NCBI RefSeq assembly: GCF_036669915.1
Contig: NC_089313.1
Location: forward strand, 10,980,011-11,044,010
Direction of reading: 5' to 3'
Source: Pocillopora verrucosa
Lineage: Eukaryota > Cnidaria > Anthozoa > Scleractinia > Pocilloporidae
DNA length: 64,000 nt
The notes under the pieces were generated by a model, which saw only the letters and a program-made list of their open reading frames with translations, was not told the DNA's origin and made no database searches. This document shows positions 28,701-38,800 of this stretch, one piece after another; positions within the stretch are counted from its first letter, which is position 1; each line of letters starts with the position of its first letter. Both the position numbers and the translations under genes were made by a program.

Positions 28701-31700
28701 ATCCTGAAAATTGAAGTATTTGAAGTAGAAAGAAAATCTTAACAAATTTATTGGTCACACAATTACAACAGAGAAATCCAAACAGAGTTTTACTTCTGTT
28801 TAAGTTTATCAAACAGGGCAACAAAGAAATCTTTGTTTCTCATGTAAATTGAAACATTTAGAAATAAAACTCATTATTCTTGCCTTCAATAAGCAGATGC
28901 CCTGCAATTATCAAATTTGCTGAGAACCTTTTTGTTTGAATTTTGAATTAAGGAACATCAACCTGACTAGGAATTCATATGGCACCCCAGTAGATCAGCT
29001 CCACTTGTTTAGATTATCATACATGTGATATACATGTACAGTGATCTTAATCAGCACTTCTGACATTCTTTATGTACCTTTTCATATGGCAGAAGTCCCT
29101 TTAATGGAAAACTGAGAGTGTTAGGATCTAGTTTCCAAACACTAAGAGAAGAACCAGGATGACCAATCACAGGAAGAAGAGATGGACGGCCTGTGTTAAG
29201 TAAATAAATAAACCAAGATCATACAATAATTATTAAATTAATACTAAAAAAAATGATGATCATGATCACTTCACATTGCCATGTGATATGTTGTTTACCA
29301 AATAACTGACTGAGCTACAATTAACAGGGCCTCTGTTTTTTGAAAAGGCTTTTCAGCTTGTTTCTGGACAACACTGTAATCCACCTGTCACAAAAAAATT
29401 TGCAGTAGCAAAGTGCAGCCACCTACAGAGGATATAAGATGAGACTAGATAGGACCAAGACTCAATTTTTTTGTAGACTGACAAGAAATAGTCATGATCA
29501 ATTTCTTCATGCTGATTTGTAGATGTTATTCTCCTCATAGCCATATTGGACATACTGCACAGAGCTGCAGACATAATTATCTGCTTTAATTCTACTTTCT
29601 TTCCTTTCTCTTCATTCTTGTAGCATCAGTTTTGTACCAGTTAACCTTTAAAGTGTCACAAGCGACCAAGAAAGAACTTCTCATAACAATGTCAAATGAA
29701 TACAATCTCAAGCAGACAAGTAATGAGAATAGAGAAAATATCAATCAGGGGATTGTTAGTTGATCCAATATTAAATTCTTTAAACTTACATCAAAAGAAT
29801 TGTATACCAGGCAGTAAGGAGATCTATAGTTTACAAACGAGATCTTGGGAGTTAAAGAGATTGAGAGTGAAGTCACAGTATAGAGAACAAATTTATCTTA
29901 GTCCAATTAATTTTTGATCTTGAGTTACTACATGTCTACAGAATTAGCTTGAAGGACTTTCACTGGCACTTACCTATCACAGACACTGTCCGTGCAAGTG
30001 GTCGGAATGTCTCAGCAAAATCTGAAAGGAGCTTTGCAATAGCCTGCCGAAAAAAGCTTAACTCTATCAAAAATTTCCCTTCTTGATCGTTTATAATTAT
30101 TATCATGGTAATTGAAGCGAGTGGAGTGCAATTTGGTCTGAAAGCATATGCATGATTTTAAAATTGAACAGGTGCACAACACGAGTTTGATATGAAATCA
30201 CAAGACTTGGTATGATTTGAGACCAAAATTGTACTCCACTATTTTAACTGTTTAAGTTAGTAATTACCACTTTCAATTATAACATCTATTTTGAAATTGC
30301 ATTTTAATTCAGTTGCTCAAATACAACTTTTTTCAGTCTGTAAAAATATTTTATTGATCCAGTATTAAGCTGGTTTGTAAAAAGTTGCAAAAGTTGTCTT
30401 TCATTTTCCTGCAATTTAATTGGTTCCTTTAAACAAGCCTTGAAATTTGATTAGAAGTTGTGTTTCTGTGAAGTTGTCTCATTAGCTTGGAAAAAGATGC
30501 CATTTAGGCATAAAATGGTGCAATTCGTCAATAAATCACTCTGATGAGAGCCAATCAGACTGCAAGGATTGCCAGTGATTTCAAAATTACTACTATCGAA
30601 ATTGCTTTGAATCTCAATTTGTTTTGCTGTTTTCTTAGCATCCATGAAACTGAGTTTCTCTACAATCATCAACTCAACAATTTCATTTTGTTCATTAATT
30701 TTTTATTCATGCATTCCTTAATTTTGGATGTAGAGAGGGGAATTGTGCAAGACCAATACCAGAACCAGTCACATTCAATTCTCTTAAATCAGTGTTGGAA
30801 ACATACCCAGTGAGGCTTCACTTTACCCTCTGGAAAGTTTTTGTAGATCTAAAAATGTAAATAAAAAAAATCATTTAATTATTACAATAATATTGTAATC
30901 ACTCAATGCCAACATTACACAAAGCTTGGCTTAGATACCAAATGTGTACCATGTAGCACAATGGTGTGAAGATCATCAAAATCCTTTTAACTCAAGTTAG
31001 ATCAATGGTCACATGGCACCCTTCTAACTGCACATTGTTCTCAGTATCAACCTGTCCTAGAGCCTTATTAGAACTACATAAGCCGTCAGCCTTATTTCCT
31101 AGAAAGAAAAAATTTATTTTGTTTTTAAATTAAAGAGGGCAGGGTTATCCTTTCAGTAAGATCTCAGTTTTTGCAGCTAACATCATGCAGACCCACTGCT
31201 TCTCTAACTACTTATCCTAGCCATATGCAAGGCAATAGGCCATGCATTTTACAGTTGTGTACTTAGTTGCCAAGCCTTTGATTTAGAGTGAGGTCAAAGG
31301 TGACAAGCTGGCCGAGGTGGTCTGCTTGAGAGAGGATTGACTAGTCATTGTCAAGAAATTATTTTGACAATTGGGATACACTTTGTTAGGAGGTTAAAAC
31401 AAGAAAATGGGGAAGTTTAACTCCAATAATTACATGTTGTGGCTTAAAATGATGCATACAGCAAAATGATGTAAGCCTAGTTTGTTTTGTAGCTTCTTTC
31501 CTTGTGATCACTGAAAAGCTATTTTGCACAGAAAAATATACAAATCCCACTACTTTGAAGTCATTCTGATCTGAAGTTTTCTGAAAACTACAACCAAGTT
31601 TTCTGAAAGTGACCTCCAAAAATATCCCTACAAGGATTCTTGGATGTCTGAAAAATAGCCAAACTGACCAATTTCCATAGACTAACTTCAGAAGTTAAAC

Positions 31701-34700
31701 TTGTTACTTACGTGGAAAGATGTATCTTACCTCATTAATGACAAAATAGGCAGGCAGAAGACAAGTATTCCTATCTAAAATATAACGGACAACCTGCAAA
31801 TTTTAAACAAGAAAAGTTGAGTGCATCACTCACCTCTAGAAAGTGCTTTTAAAGCTACTTAATAAAATATTTATCATTTATTGGGTGGAACAAGTTATAA
31901 ACAAGTAGTTTCATTAATTACCTTCGCCTTACCTTACTTTGATGTTTACTTTGAGGTCATAGAGCCTTTATTTTATACAGGAACATACCTTAACACAAGC
32001 TTGTATTCGGTCCGTAAATGCAGGATCAGCAGTGTTTGGAATGGTACGGAATAGGTGAAACACCAAACTTAGAATGTCACGACAGCTCTTTAACATGAAA
32101 ACCAAAGTAAACCACTTAGTATTAGTCTTAGACTTAACTCAGTGAGGGTAACTCTGGATAGTAATTACCCACTTATGTCCAGAAATGTGTATGCAGTGAT
32201 GAAAATGGCAGATTTGATAAAATATTTGATAAACTCATGGCCCACAGAATAAAAGGAAGTCAAAGCAATCTTATAATCATGCGCAATAGTTATGATACTG
32301 ATGAAAAAAATTCATAAAGAATATAAAGGTATGAACATGCAACAAATGACAGAAATAGTGCCATTCACATGTTTTTATTTAAGAATGATTTAAAATTGAT
32401 CTAAAATTAACTTATATGAATGGTTGAGTGATTCTTGAAAAATCAAATCCAGCTTAGTGAGCAAGTTATACTCACCTTATAATCGACCCCTCCTACAATT
32501 TTCAAAAGAAGCTGGAATGTTTTACACCACATGAGTTCTTTCTGAAAACTGAGGTGAGGTGTCTTGAGGATAGCTTCACACATTGATCTACAGATCAATA
32601 GTGATAAGTATAAATAAAAGAAAAAAAATTCAATACCCCTAGTACAAATACCAACACCCAGCTCACCAAATTGCAAGAGCCCATCTCCAAATTACCTTTA
32701 CCCTCACTCCCAGAGATCAGGTCTTGTAGTTCATTTTTTCCTAGGAAAATAAACCAACTTATAAAGGGGGTATGTTTTTAAAGAAACTGTGGTGCTGCAT
32801 CAGTGGGAGAGTATAGCAGGGTAATTTAGTTTTGCCAACTGAGTTGATAACATAAATTGGCTAACATAAAGAATTCAAAAGCTGGCATTTCAAGTGTTTG
32901 TGCTTCATCAGAGCAAATAACAAAGGGCTAATGCTCCAAGTGTCAGCTTTTAAACTCTTCACGGTGGCCAATTTATGCTATCAACTCAGTTGACAATACT
33001 AAATAAACCCAAATAAACTAACTTCACCAGCAAACCAAATCCATTTCCATGTGGATTGTTGTGCACTGAGCCTAATTACTTTGATAAAGAGATCACATTT
33101 ACTTAGAAATCTGTTATTATCAGCTTGTGTTTGCAAAGATTGCTTGAACCTACTATTAGGGAACATAGACTTGCAGTACATAATCACATAAACCCCTGAA
33201 TTATGTCTGGGAGAGGAAATGCAATAGCAGGTAAAACATTTAATGGGAGATTCAATCAAATGCATTAATTTGGTGCTGTCAATAAAACAAGCTTTCAAGG
33301 AAATGTGAAGAGTCTAGAGGGGTTAGTTATAAATCAGATCTGTATAGCTAACCCTTTCACTCCCAAGATCTTGTTAGTAATTCTCCTTACTGTCTGCGAC
33401 ACAATTCTTATGATGTTAGTTTGGGGAATTTGGTATTGGATCAACTAATGATATATTTCTTTATTCTCATCACTTGTCTGCTATGACATTGTATTAATTG
33501 ATATTGTAAGGAGAAATTCTGTCTTGGTCATCCATGGGAGTTAAAAGGTTAAAGAGTTGGGGCAGAGCACTATATAAAGATCAACACATCTACAACAACC
33601 AAACCATTTCTAACTGGCTATGTTGCACAACACGAAAATTAAACAGTTGAGAAACTGCTTCTTACTCATTAGAATGTGAAAAGAATGATTTTGGTTTGGA
33701 TACCTGGCAGGAACTAGTGAACCTTCCACTAAACTTCCCAGTAAACCAAAAGCAAGGTCAATTCTTCTTGGGTTGTTTTCATTGTAGATGAATGAAACAA
33801 AGTCAAGGAGAAGTTGTTCCCTTGCATCCTAGAATAAAAAAAAAAACACAGTTGGAAAAAGAAGCAAAAAAAGTGTAAATGTCAAGTAACCTGAAATAAC
33901 TTAATCAAAATTACGAGGCTGAGTCATAAGGTCATGCCAAGAAATGTGGGCTCTACTTTTGCACACATTTAATATTTAACATTTGAAATGTTAATACTTT
34001 ACAACAGTAGTGAGACATAGGGTCTAATGGTCAGTGTAATGGATTCCACGTCGAGAAGTCCAAGTATGAGAACTGGCCAGGTCATTGTGCTATGTTCTTA
34101 GGCAAAACACTTTCCTCTCACAGTGCCTCTCTCTCCCAGGAGTCTAAATGTGTGCTGGCAAATTTTCTGCAAAGCCTGATTAAATGCTAGGGAAGGGGGG
34201 GGGGTAACCTTGTAATAAACTAGCACCCCATCCCCAAGGGGGAGTAGTAATACTACTAGTCACTTCATAAAACAAGGAAATTGGGATAAGCTCCAGCTGA
34301 GGGAGGGAGAAGCAGTAGGCTTGAGAACAGACTCAACATTTTTCACTATAATGAAGAAATTGTCACTCAGTAGTTTGATATGTAAGAGTAAATCATTTAC
34401 CACAGGAACACCAGCCCAGAAAGGTTTAAAAACACCTTGGAAAGTCTCTCTGATATCTAGATCTTCATCCTCTTCATTGTGGAAAAGCATTCTTTGGGAA
34501 AAAAAAATGAAATGAATTCAAAGCAATTCTCTACATGCAAGAAGTCAGTAGAGCTGAGAATAACGTATTATAAATATTTACATTCGTGGCTATACTACAA
34601 TAAAATAATTCATACCCACAAAATGCAGTTTCCATTGCCTCAATTCCCTAAAGATGTAAATGACAATTAAACAAAAATAATTACAATGACTAGCACTAAA

Positions 34701-35735
34701 AATTTTAGAATCACATTATTATTATGATCTTTATAATTATAAAACAACCATTAAATGCTGAAGAATATTTTTTGAGTCTTGCTTTCAGAGTATCTGATTG
34801 CAGAATTCAAGAGCTTAAGGTAATGGAGAACCAACAAATAATAATAAGTTTAATACTTATCACACACGAATGTCAAAAAATTCCAAATAAACATAAAGTG
34901 CTTGAAAATTCCAACAGGCAGGAGGCAGACTAGTTTACTATTTACACAGTGCAGCCAAGAAGTTGAACTCAAGGCAACCAAGAACAAATTCAGTGGATGG
35001 CAGGGAGGAGGACTTGAACCTGGGACCACCAGATTACAAGTCCTGTGCCCAAACCACTCAGCCAAACTTATCAGGTTGAAGTCATCCTGATATAACACCA
35101 AATCTCATAACTGATTCATCAAAAAATGTGTACCAACTAGAAGTGAGAATTGTCAATCAGATCTTGAGAGTTAAAGAGTTATTGACATTCAGCTGTGCAA
35201 ATTGGATCTACATAAACACACACAACTGTAGTTCACAGCTGTTTTTGTTTAGGAAGTACCCTAAAGTGAAAGTGTATGCTCTAGATTTCATATCCTTTGA
35301 ACACTTTAACGTTATTAAAGTTCGGCCAGCAAACTGCACTACGTTTCGGTTTGATTCCTTCACTGTTTTAGCCACAATTTGAAATTTAGATCAGGAATTT
35401 CCATTAAAAAATATTTTCACTTTCTAAAATGTAAAAGTAAAATTTCCGCACAGTCCCAAACTACATTATCCATTCAGTTCTCGGATAGAGAAAACGATGA
35501 CAAAAACAATAGATTGCCTTTGGGAAAACAGATTTGTTTCGCAATAGTATAGGACTGTGCGGAAATTTGACCGCTTTTGTTCGTGCGGAAGTAATCAAGT
35601 AGCGTCTGAGCTATCTTGGATGAATACAGATCTAACTGTGTATCGCGAAAGGGGTAAAATTCACTTAGACGTGATAAAGATTTTTACCAGTACATCCTCT
35701 AATATATGAAGAAGTTTAGCTTTGTGATTCTCCAT
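7756..35735 (-). CDS. MED23: Mediator of RNA polymerase II transcription subunit 23
   Basis: Thirty-nine coding exons in transcript order: 35688-35735, 34616-34647, 34401-34491, 33704-33828, 32476-32587, 31989-32087, 31731-31793, 30807-30848, 29974-30043, 29078-29190, 28608-28703, 28033-28233, 27078-27164, 26646-26702, 25613-25696, 24994-25055, 24225-24301, 23320-23494, 22610-22752, 21737-21911, 21172-21262, 20379-20451, 19935-20001, 19453-19580, 19045-19111, 18379-18432, 18048-18156, 17463-17534, 16631-16741, 16096-16155, 14764-14877, 12947-13046, 11940-12038, 11180-11210, 10620-10726, 10082-10332, 9395-9642, 8453-8573, 7756-7872. They total 3972 nt and give 1323 residues (human MED23 has 1368), with phases matching at every junction. 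Family landmarks are IVGGVDYK (exon 5), LIFFVLFQFASFPHMVLSL (12), ALVETYSRLLVYMEIESLG (19), WASHTLACFP (24), RSHEGNEAQVC (29), YLPIYFGNVCLRFLP (31), AHAVWHH (37) and VCHLVGPFLQRF (38). MED23 is a nuclear Mediator tail subunit linking activators to RNA polymerase II. All introns are GT-AG except the one after exon 30, which has a GC donor. The C-terminus is shorter than in human. Confidence 0.96.
8965..9140. repeat. Dispersed repeat in MED23 intron (GTTATTGAAACCC family)
   Basis: It runs from GGGTTTCATTAAAGCCAG through GGCGGTCCACTG, CTTACCGCCATCTGTT and GCCGCTTACGC to GTTATTGAAACCCCTG. Another copy is at 19245-19415 and a shorter one at 22030-22150. The ends TTTCATTAA and TTATTGAAA are roughly inverted. 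Confidence 0.6.
13090..14330. repeat. Minisatellite in MED23 intron, unit 44-48 bp, about 26 copies
   Basis: The unit contains TTTGATTGTTACGTTAGTATCTC, then a variable GCGCAC/ACGCAC/CCGTAC block, then GTAGTTTTCACTGTCA. The first copies (13110-13430) carry CACTCGAAAGTTTCTCTG variants, and later copies alternate between ACGCACTTGTAG and CCGTACTGGTAG types. Degenerate copies continue to about 14440. It sits in the intron between MED23 exons 31 (14764-14877) and 32 (12947-13046). The minus-strand frame across 13160-13426 is an artefact of the repeat. Confidence 0.92.
15075..15291 (+). repeat. TTAACCCTTT-type short element, subfamily 2
   Basis: It runs from CCTTTAACTGCCAGGAGTGA to GGGAGTTAAGGAGTTAA, with the interior ACTCAAACTTATCAGGTAGAA and TTACAAGGAAATGTG shared with copies at 24593-24811, 39748-39967 and 51534-51743. 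Confidence 0.7.
15410..15572. repeat. Half copy of the GCTGACGTTTCGA element
   Basis: Contains CACTCGAAACGTCAGCTTT, GGTGGCCAATTTACGTTATC, the ACTCAGTTGATAATACC motif and the end GGAAACTTACCCCC. It is the right half only of the element seen at 7225-7676. Confidence 0.65.
16335..16560 (+). repeat. tRNA-derived SINE, copy 1
   Basis: A head with a B-box-like GGGTTTGATTCCCGG is followed by a body with GTTGGTTCTCGTCCTTGCTC, TTTTCTCCGGGTTCTCC and an A-rich, ATTCAAATTCCAA-type tail. It sits in a MED23 intron, sense to the plus strand. Confidence 0.6.
18717..18892. repeat. Hairpin element with about 50-65 bp arms
   Basis: The left arm 18732-18781 and the right arm 18827-18876 are inverted copies with four mismatches in 50 bases, around a 45-base loop. 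A weaker match (GATTCCATG against CATGGATTC) extends the arms outward to 18717 and 18892. It lies in the MED23 intron between exons 25 and 26 and has no coding capacity. It is MITE-like. Confidence 0.75.
19245..19415. repeat. Dispersed repeat in MED23 intron (GTTATTGAAACCC family), copy 2
   Basis: Shares TTTCGTTAAAAGCCGGTTAC, CGGTCCACCGCC, CTTACCGCCGTCTGTTTAGC and GTTATTGAGACCCTG with the copy at 8965-9140. Confidence 0.6.
21380..21690 (-). repeat. tRNA-derived SINE, copy 2 (reverse orientation)
   Basis: On the minus strand the head at about 21690-21615 contains an A-box-like TGGCCAAATGGTTAGTGCG and a B-box-like GGTCTGGGTTCGAGGCC. The body continues to about 21380. The body is also recognisable at 24450-24600 (minus, truncated) and, in the other orientation, at 34010-34265. 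Confidence 0.6.
24450..24592 (-). repeat. Truncated SINE body
   Basis: CCCAGTTTCTATAGCATG followed by CATCATCAGGTTTCCTTAA matches the body of the SINE at 21380-21690. The tRNA-like head is missing. Confidence 0.5.
24593..24811 (+). repeat. TTAACCCTTT-type short element, subfamily 2
   Basis: It begins TTAACCCTTAAACTCTCAG and ends GGCAGTTAAAGAGTTAA, with the interior ATCCATACATTATCCAGC and ACTCAAACTTATCAGGTAG. Confidence 0.7.
25250..25460 (+). repeat. TTAACCCTTT-type short element, subfamily 3
   Basis: Interior GAGAATTTGGTATTGGATC, then GTAAGGAGAAATTCTATC, ending TGTAAAAGGGTTAA. It matches the copies at 33350-33553 and 29641-29866 (reverse), and truncated copies at 53146-53300 and about 59400-59490. 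Confidence 0.65.
27269..27484 (+). repeat. TTAACCCTTT-type short element, subfamily 1
   Basis: Begins TTAACCCTTGACACCCTAA and ends GGGGTCAAAGGGTTAA, so both inverted termini are readable. It lies between MED23 exons 12 and 13. Confidence 0.75.
29641..29866 (-). repeat. TTAACCCTTT-type short element, subfamily 3 (reverse)
   Basis: Read on the minus strand it contains ACTCCCAAGATCTCG, then ATTGGATCAACTAACAATC, then TTCTTTCTTGGTCGC, and ends near AAAGGTTAA. Confidence 0.6.
32763..33000. repeat. GCTGACGTTTCGA element, left-half copy
   Basis: Begins AAAGGGGGTATGTTTTTAAAG and contains inverted AAATTGGC and GGTGGCCAATTTATG motifs around AGCTGGCATTTCAAGTG. It belongs to the family at 7225-7676. Confidence 0.65.
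33350..33553 (+). repeat. TTAACCCTTT-type short element, subfamily 3
   Basis: Begins TAACCCTTTCACTCCCAAG and ends GGGAGTTAAAAGGTTAA, with the interior CTCCTTACTGTCTGCG and TTTGGTATTGGATCAACTAA. Confidence 0.7.
34010..34265 (+). repeat. tRNA-derived SINE, copy 3
   Basis: A tRNA-like head (GGTCTAATGGTCAGTG, then GTCCAAGTATGAGAACTGG) is followed by a body with CAAAACACTTTCCTCTCAC, a G-run at about 34193-34203 and a CACCCCATCCCCAAGG tail. It sits just 3' of MED23 exon 3 on the genomic map. Confidence 0.55.
34915..35075 (-). repeat. tRNA-derived SINE, copy 4 (reverse)
   Basis: On the minus strand it reads TTTGGCTGAGTGGTTTGGGC (A box) and CCCAGGTTCAAGTCCTCC (B box), the layout of a tRNA head, with a short tail. 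The head lacks a clean 3' acceptor stem, so I read it as a SINE and not as a tRNA gene. A piece of a subfamily 2 TTAACCCTTT-type element follows at about 35068-35180. Confidence 0.55.
35440..35568. repeat. 129-bp element with perfect 17-bp inverted ends
   Basis: AAATTTCCGCACAGTCC at 35440-35456 and its exact reverse complement at 35552-35568 flank about 95 bases. It lies in the first MED23 intron, 120 bases from exon 1. Confidence 0.65.
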
Positions 35736-35877
35736 GGTCTTGTATATGTTGGAATGTTTCCACTTCACTCTTTCATCCCGCCATGTTTAAAAATAATATG
35801 GTGACCAGAGCCACCCGGTTTGACCGAGACACTTCATGAGGCGTACTTGAGGATTATTCTGGTCAGACTACAACAAC
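35736..35877. promoter_or_regulatory. Divergent promoter region between MED23 and zinc-finger gene
   Basis: Only 142 bases separate the two start codons, which point away from each other. CCGCCATGTTT and ACAACATGGCGAC (the latter over the zinc-finger ATG) resemble YY1-type GCCAT sites common in TATA-less housekeeping promoters. The span includes both 5' UTRs. Exact start sites cannot be read. Confidence 0.65.
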
Positions 35878-38800
35878 ATGGCGACTGGAAAAAAACGTGG
35901 GTAAGTGGTGAGCTTGTCTTGTATCAGTTTACCAAACATTGTGAGCATGTGGAGTAACGAGGCATTTGATGATTTTGCAGATTAAAACTTCACTCAATAA
36001 TTGAAAAGCTTTCTGAACAGTGCGAAAGAAAGAGTCCTGCGCGCGTAAGTACAGTAGTACCATACTTTTTGCCATTTATATTGTTACTAAACTTAAGGCC
36101 AGCTTATTCTATCACCCAACGCAAGCAGAACAACTGTGGATGAAGCAGAGAAATGTCTTAAATTCGGGAGTCTTTGTTTTCAGTAGAAAGCGTCTTCCCG
36201 AGCAGTGTGCTCAACGTGGAAATGTTACATTTACCTAGAACCAAATTTCATATTGCGAGACGATTTTAGCTTGAGCTCGTGGGAACGCCTCCAAAATTAT
36301 TCAGTAATAATACCTAGGACTTTTGTGCTGTGGTTTAGGTTTGCTCTTTTTGCTAGATACCAGCTTAAAATTTCCAATTATCTATCTTCTCTTGTATTAA
36401 GTTCATAAACTTCGTTTAACCTCAGGGAAAATGAAACTGAAATTTGTGTACAGAGTCTAGGAAGTGTTGAAACTGAAATTTCCAAAGTGACATTTTGAGG
36501 GGATCTTGAGAACTAAACTGTTACTCTTCGAGCTGGGGTCCATGTCTAAACAATTTTTCTTTAAATGGGTAGTATTTTTAAGCATAAGCTTGGGTTATTA
36601 GTCTTTTTTTTAGAAGAATTATTATTTTTCAATATTTTAAAGATCTTAAATGGTGATTTGACTTGTTGCTTTTAAACCAAACTTACGGAATCTTCTTGGG
36701 AAGATATATATTTTCAGATGAACTGCATTTCCTAATAAATCATTTGTATATACAACAATCATTACCCATACCAAGGTGTACTTTATGGGTGATACAAATT
36801 GAAATGGTTTCTTTACATGGATGAAAATGTTGTGGAAAATTGTGTTCCTTTCAGTTTCCATTGTCTTCCCCAATTTCCATCTGTCTTGGCTATCTGCTGA
36901 CTTTCACATTCTTAACTGTTTTCATTTAATCTTAAGACAAAACAGTTTGCAGGCAAAAGTATCTTACATGTCACTTTGGTTGTGAAAACTAGAAAGAAAG
37001 ATACTTGATAAAAAAGGGAAATTTTTTTTGGTGGATTAAAACATTATGCATTTCTGTTTCCATAAAAAGTTTGCTCTCATCTTGAGAAGAGGCTTGTTTG
37101 CGTTGAACTAATTTGGCCTTGTGACATGTGACCTTACCAGCCTTGTCTTTATGGTTGGGGGTTTGTTTCTTTGCTGGTCTGGGTTTAAAATGGTCAACGA
37201 AAAACTTCCACTTCCTCAAACAATAAACTACTCTGTAAATTAATAATTTATTCATTGATCTCTTGCCAATTTTTAGGATGAAGAAAATGATGATGTCCAC
37301 TTGAATTCAAAAGTTTTAAATATAAAAAGGTAAAGAGCATTAAAAAGCACTATCCTTTGCAACCAACTGCATTTTGCTCATAGTTAATCTCAGACTATCT
37401 TGAGCTTATTGAGTAACACTGGCATAGATTATTCAAGCTGAGCCAGAGGAAGTTATGAAGTTTAAAGGAGCTACACATGCTCATGTAGGTGTGTAAATAT
37501 GCCTCTTGGTTGGTGTACAATATTTTAATCCACTATTTATAACCGACTGCCATTTGTTGGTTTCCCTGTTATTGTATTGCCATCTACCCAAAGCTTCCAA
37601 TAGAAAGAGGTACATATAATGAAAGAGTTAAAGGTGAGAGTTTAAAGGAGCTTACGCAGTAGGTGTACTTGAGGTCAACTGTACAGTTACTTCCCATTGG
37701 AACCGACCCAGACTGCTAGATAATTTTAAGTTTAGTAATTTTCCTCAGCTGGTTTGCTCTTTTCCACTTTGCTGGGAATGGCACAAAAAATATTCTTGAC
37801 CATGGTCTATATTGTAAAAAGCCAAAACTTGTTACAAGTACACAATAAGCTTATCAGATTAAAGGATTGGAAGATTCTGGCCTACTTGGGTACTTGAAAA
37901 AAGGAGTGATGTGTTATTTCTTTACCTGAATAGAAAACAAAGAAAGAGAAATGGAGTTAAAAGAGTTTACAAAGAAGAGTTGTACAGATCAGATTCGGAA
38001 GATGTATCTTCAGATGAAGATGTTAATGTTACTGGTAGGGTTAGTGACAATGACAGCAACCTTGTTCAGGAATTAGGACTGAAATCAGCTGAAAGCTTAA
38101 CATCAGGCAGAGTGGCTTCTCATCCAAGAGCAGCGAAAAGAACTACATGGAGAAAACAACAGCTAATTAAGAAATGTCAAATGCCTGAGACAAGATATTT
38201 GGATAACAAGGAAAAGAAGAATAAGAAAAAAAGGAATATAGATTCAGAAGTAAATTTATCAAAAGCTCTCAATGGTGGCAGCAGCGAGAAAGACTTGGCT
38301 ATTGACATAGAGTCATTTGTGTACCACTGCCCAGTAGTAGATGATATAGATCAAGTTCCTGAAACATCTTTGTGTCCTTTCTGCTCTGTGTTGTGTAAGA
38401 ATAAACAAGAGATCACTCAGCACATCAAAGAATGTCATAATTCTGGTAAGGTTTGTCATCATTTACTCCTAATAATTGTAGTTGGAAAAAAATTAATTTA
38501 TGATATAAAATATTTCATGGTCGATTGTTGTTTTGATAAATTGACATTTCATAGTTATGGAACTGGCCACTAAGAGTTACCGTTAATAATTTTTGTTAAC
38601 TGTTGTTGTAAGTTGATCAGTGTAAGTAGCAGCTGGGTTTTGGGAATTAATTAGGCTAGCAAACTTTAAATGCTTGTACCTCAAGGCAACTCCTTCTATT
38701 TGCTGGCCCTTTTTTCTGATGCTTAAAGAACAAACTTGGGACTTTACAAGAGTCTTGCATAGCCTTGTCTGAAGTTTTAAAAAATGTTATGCTCTGATAC

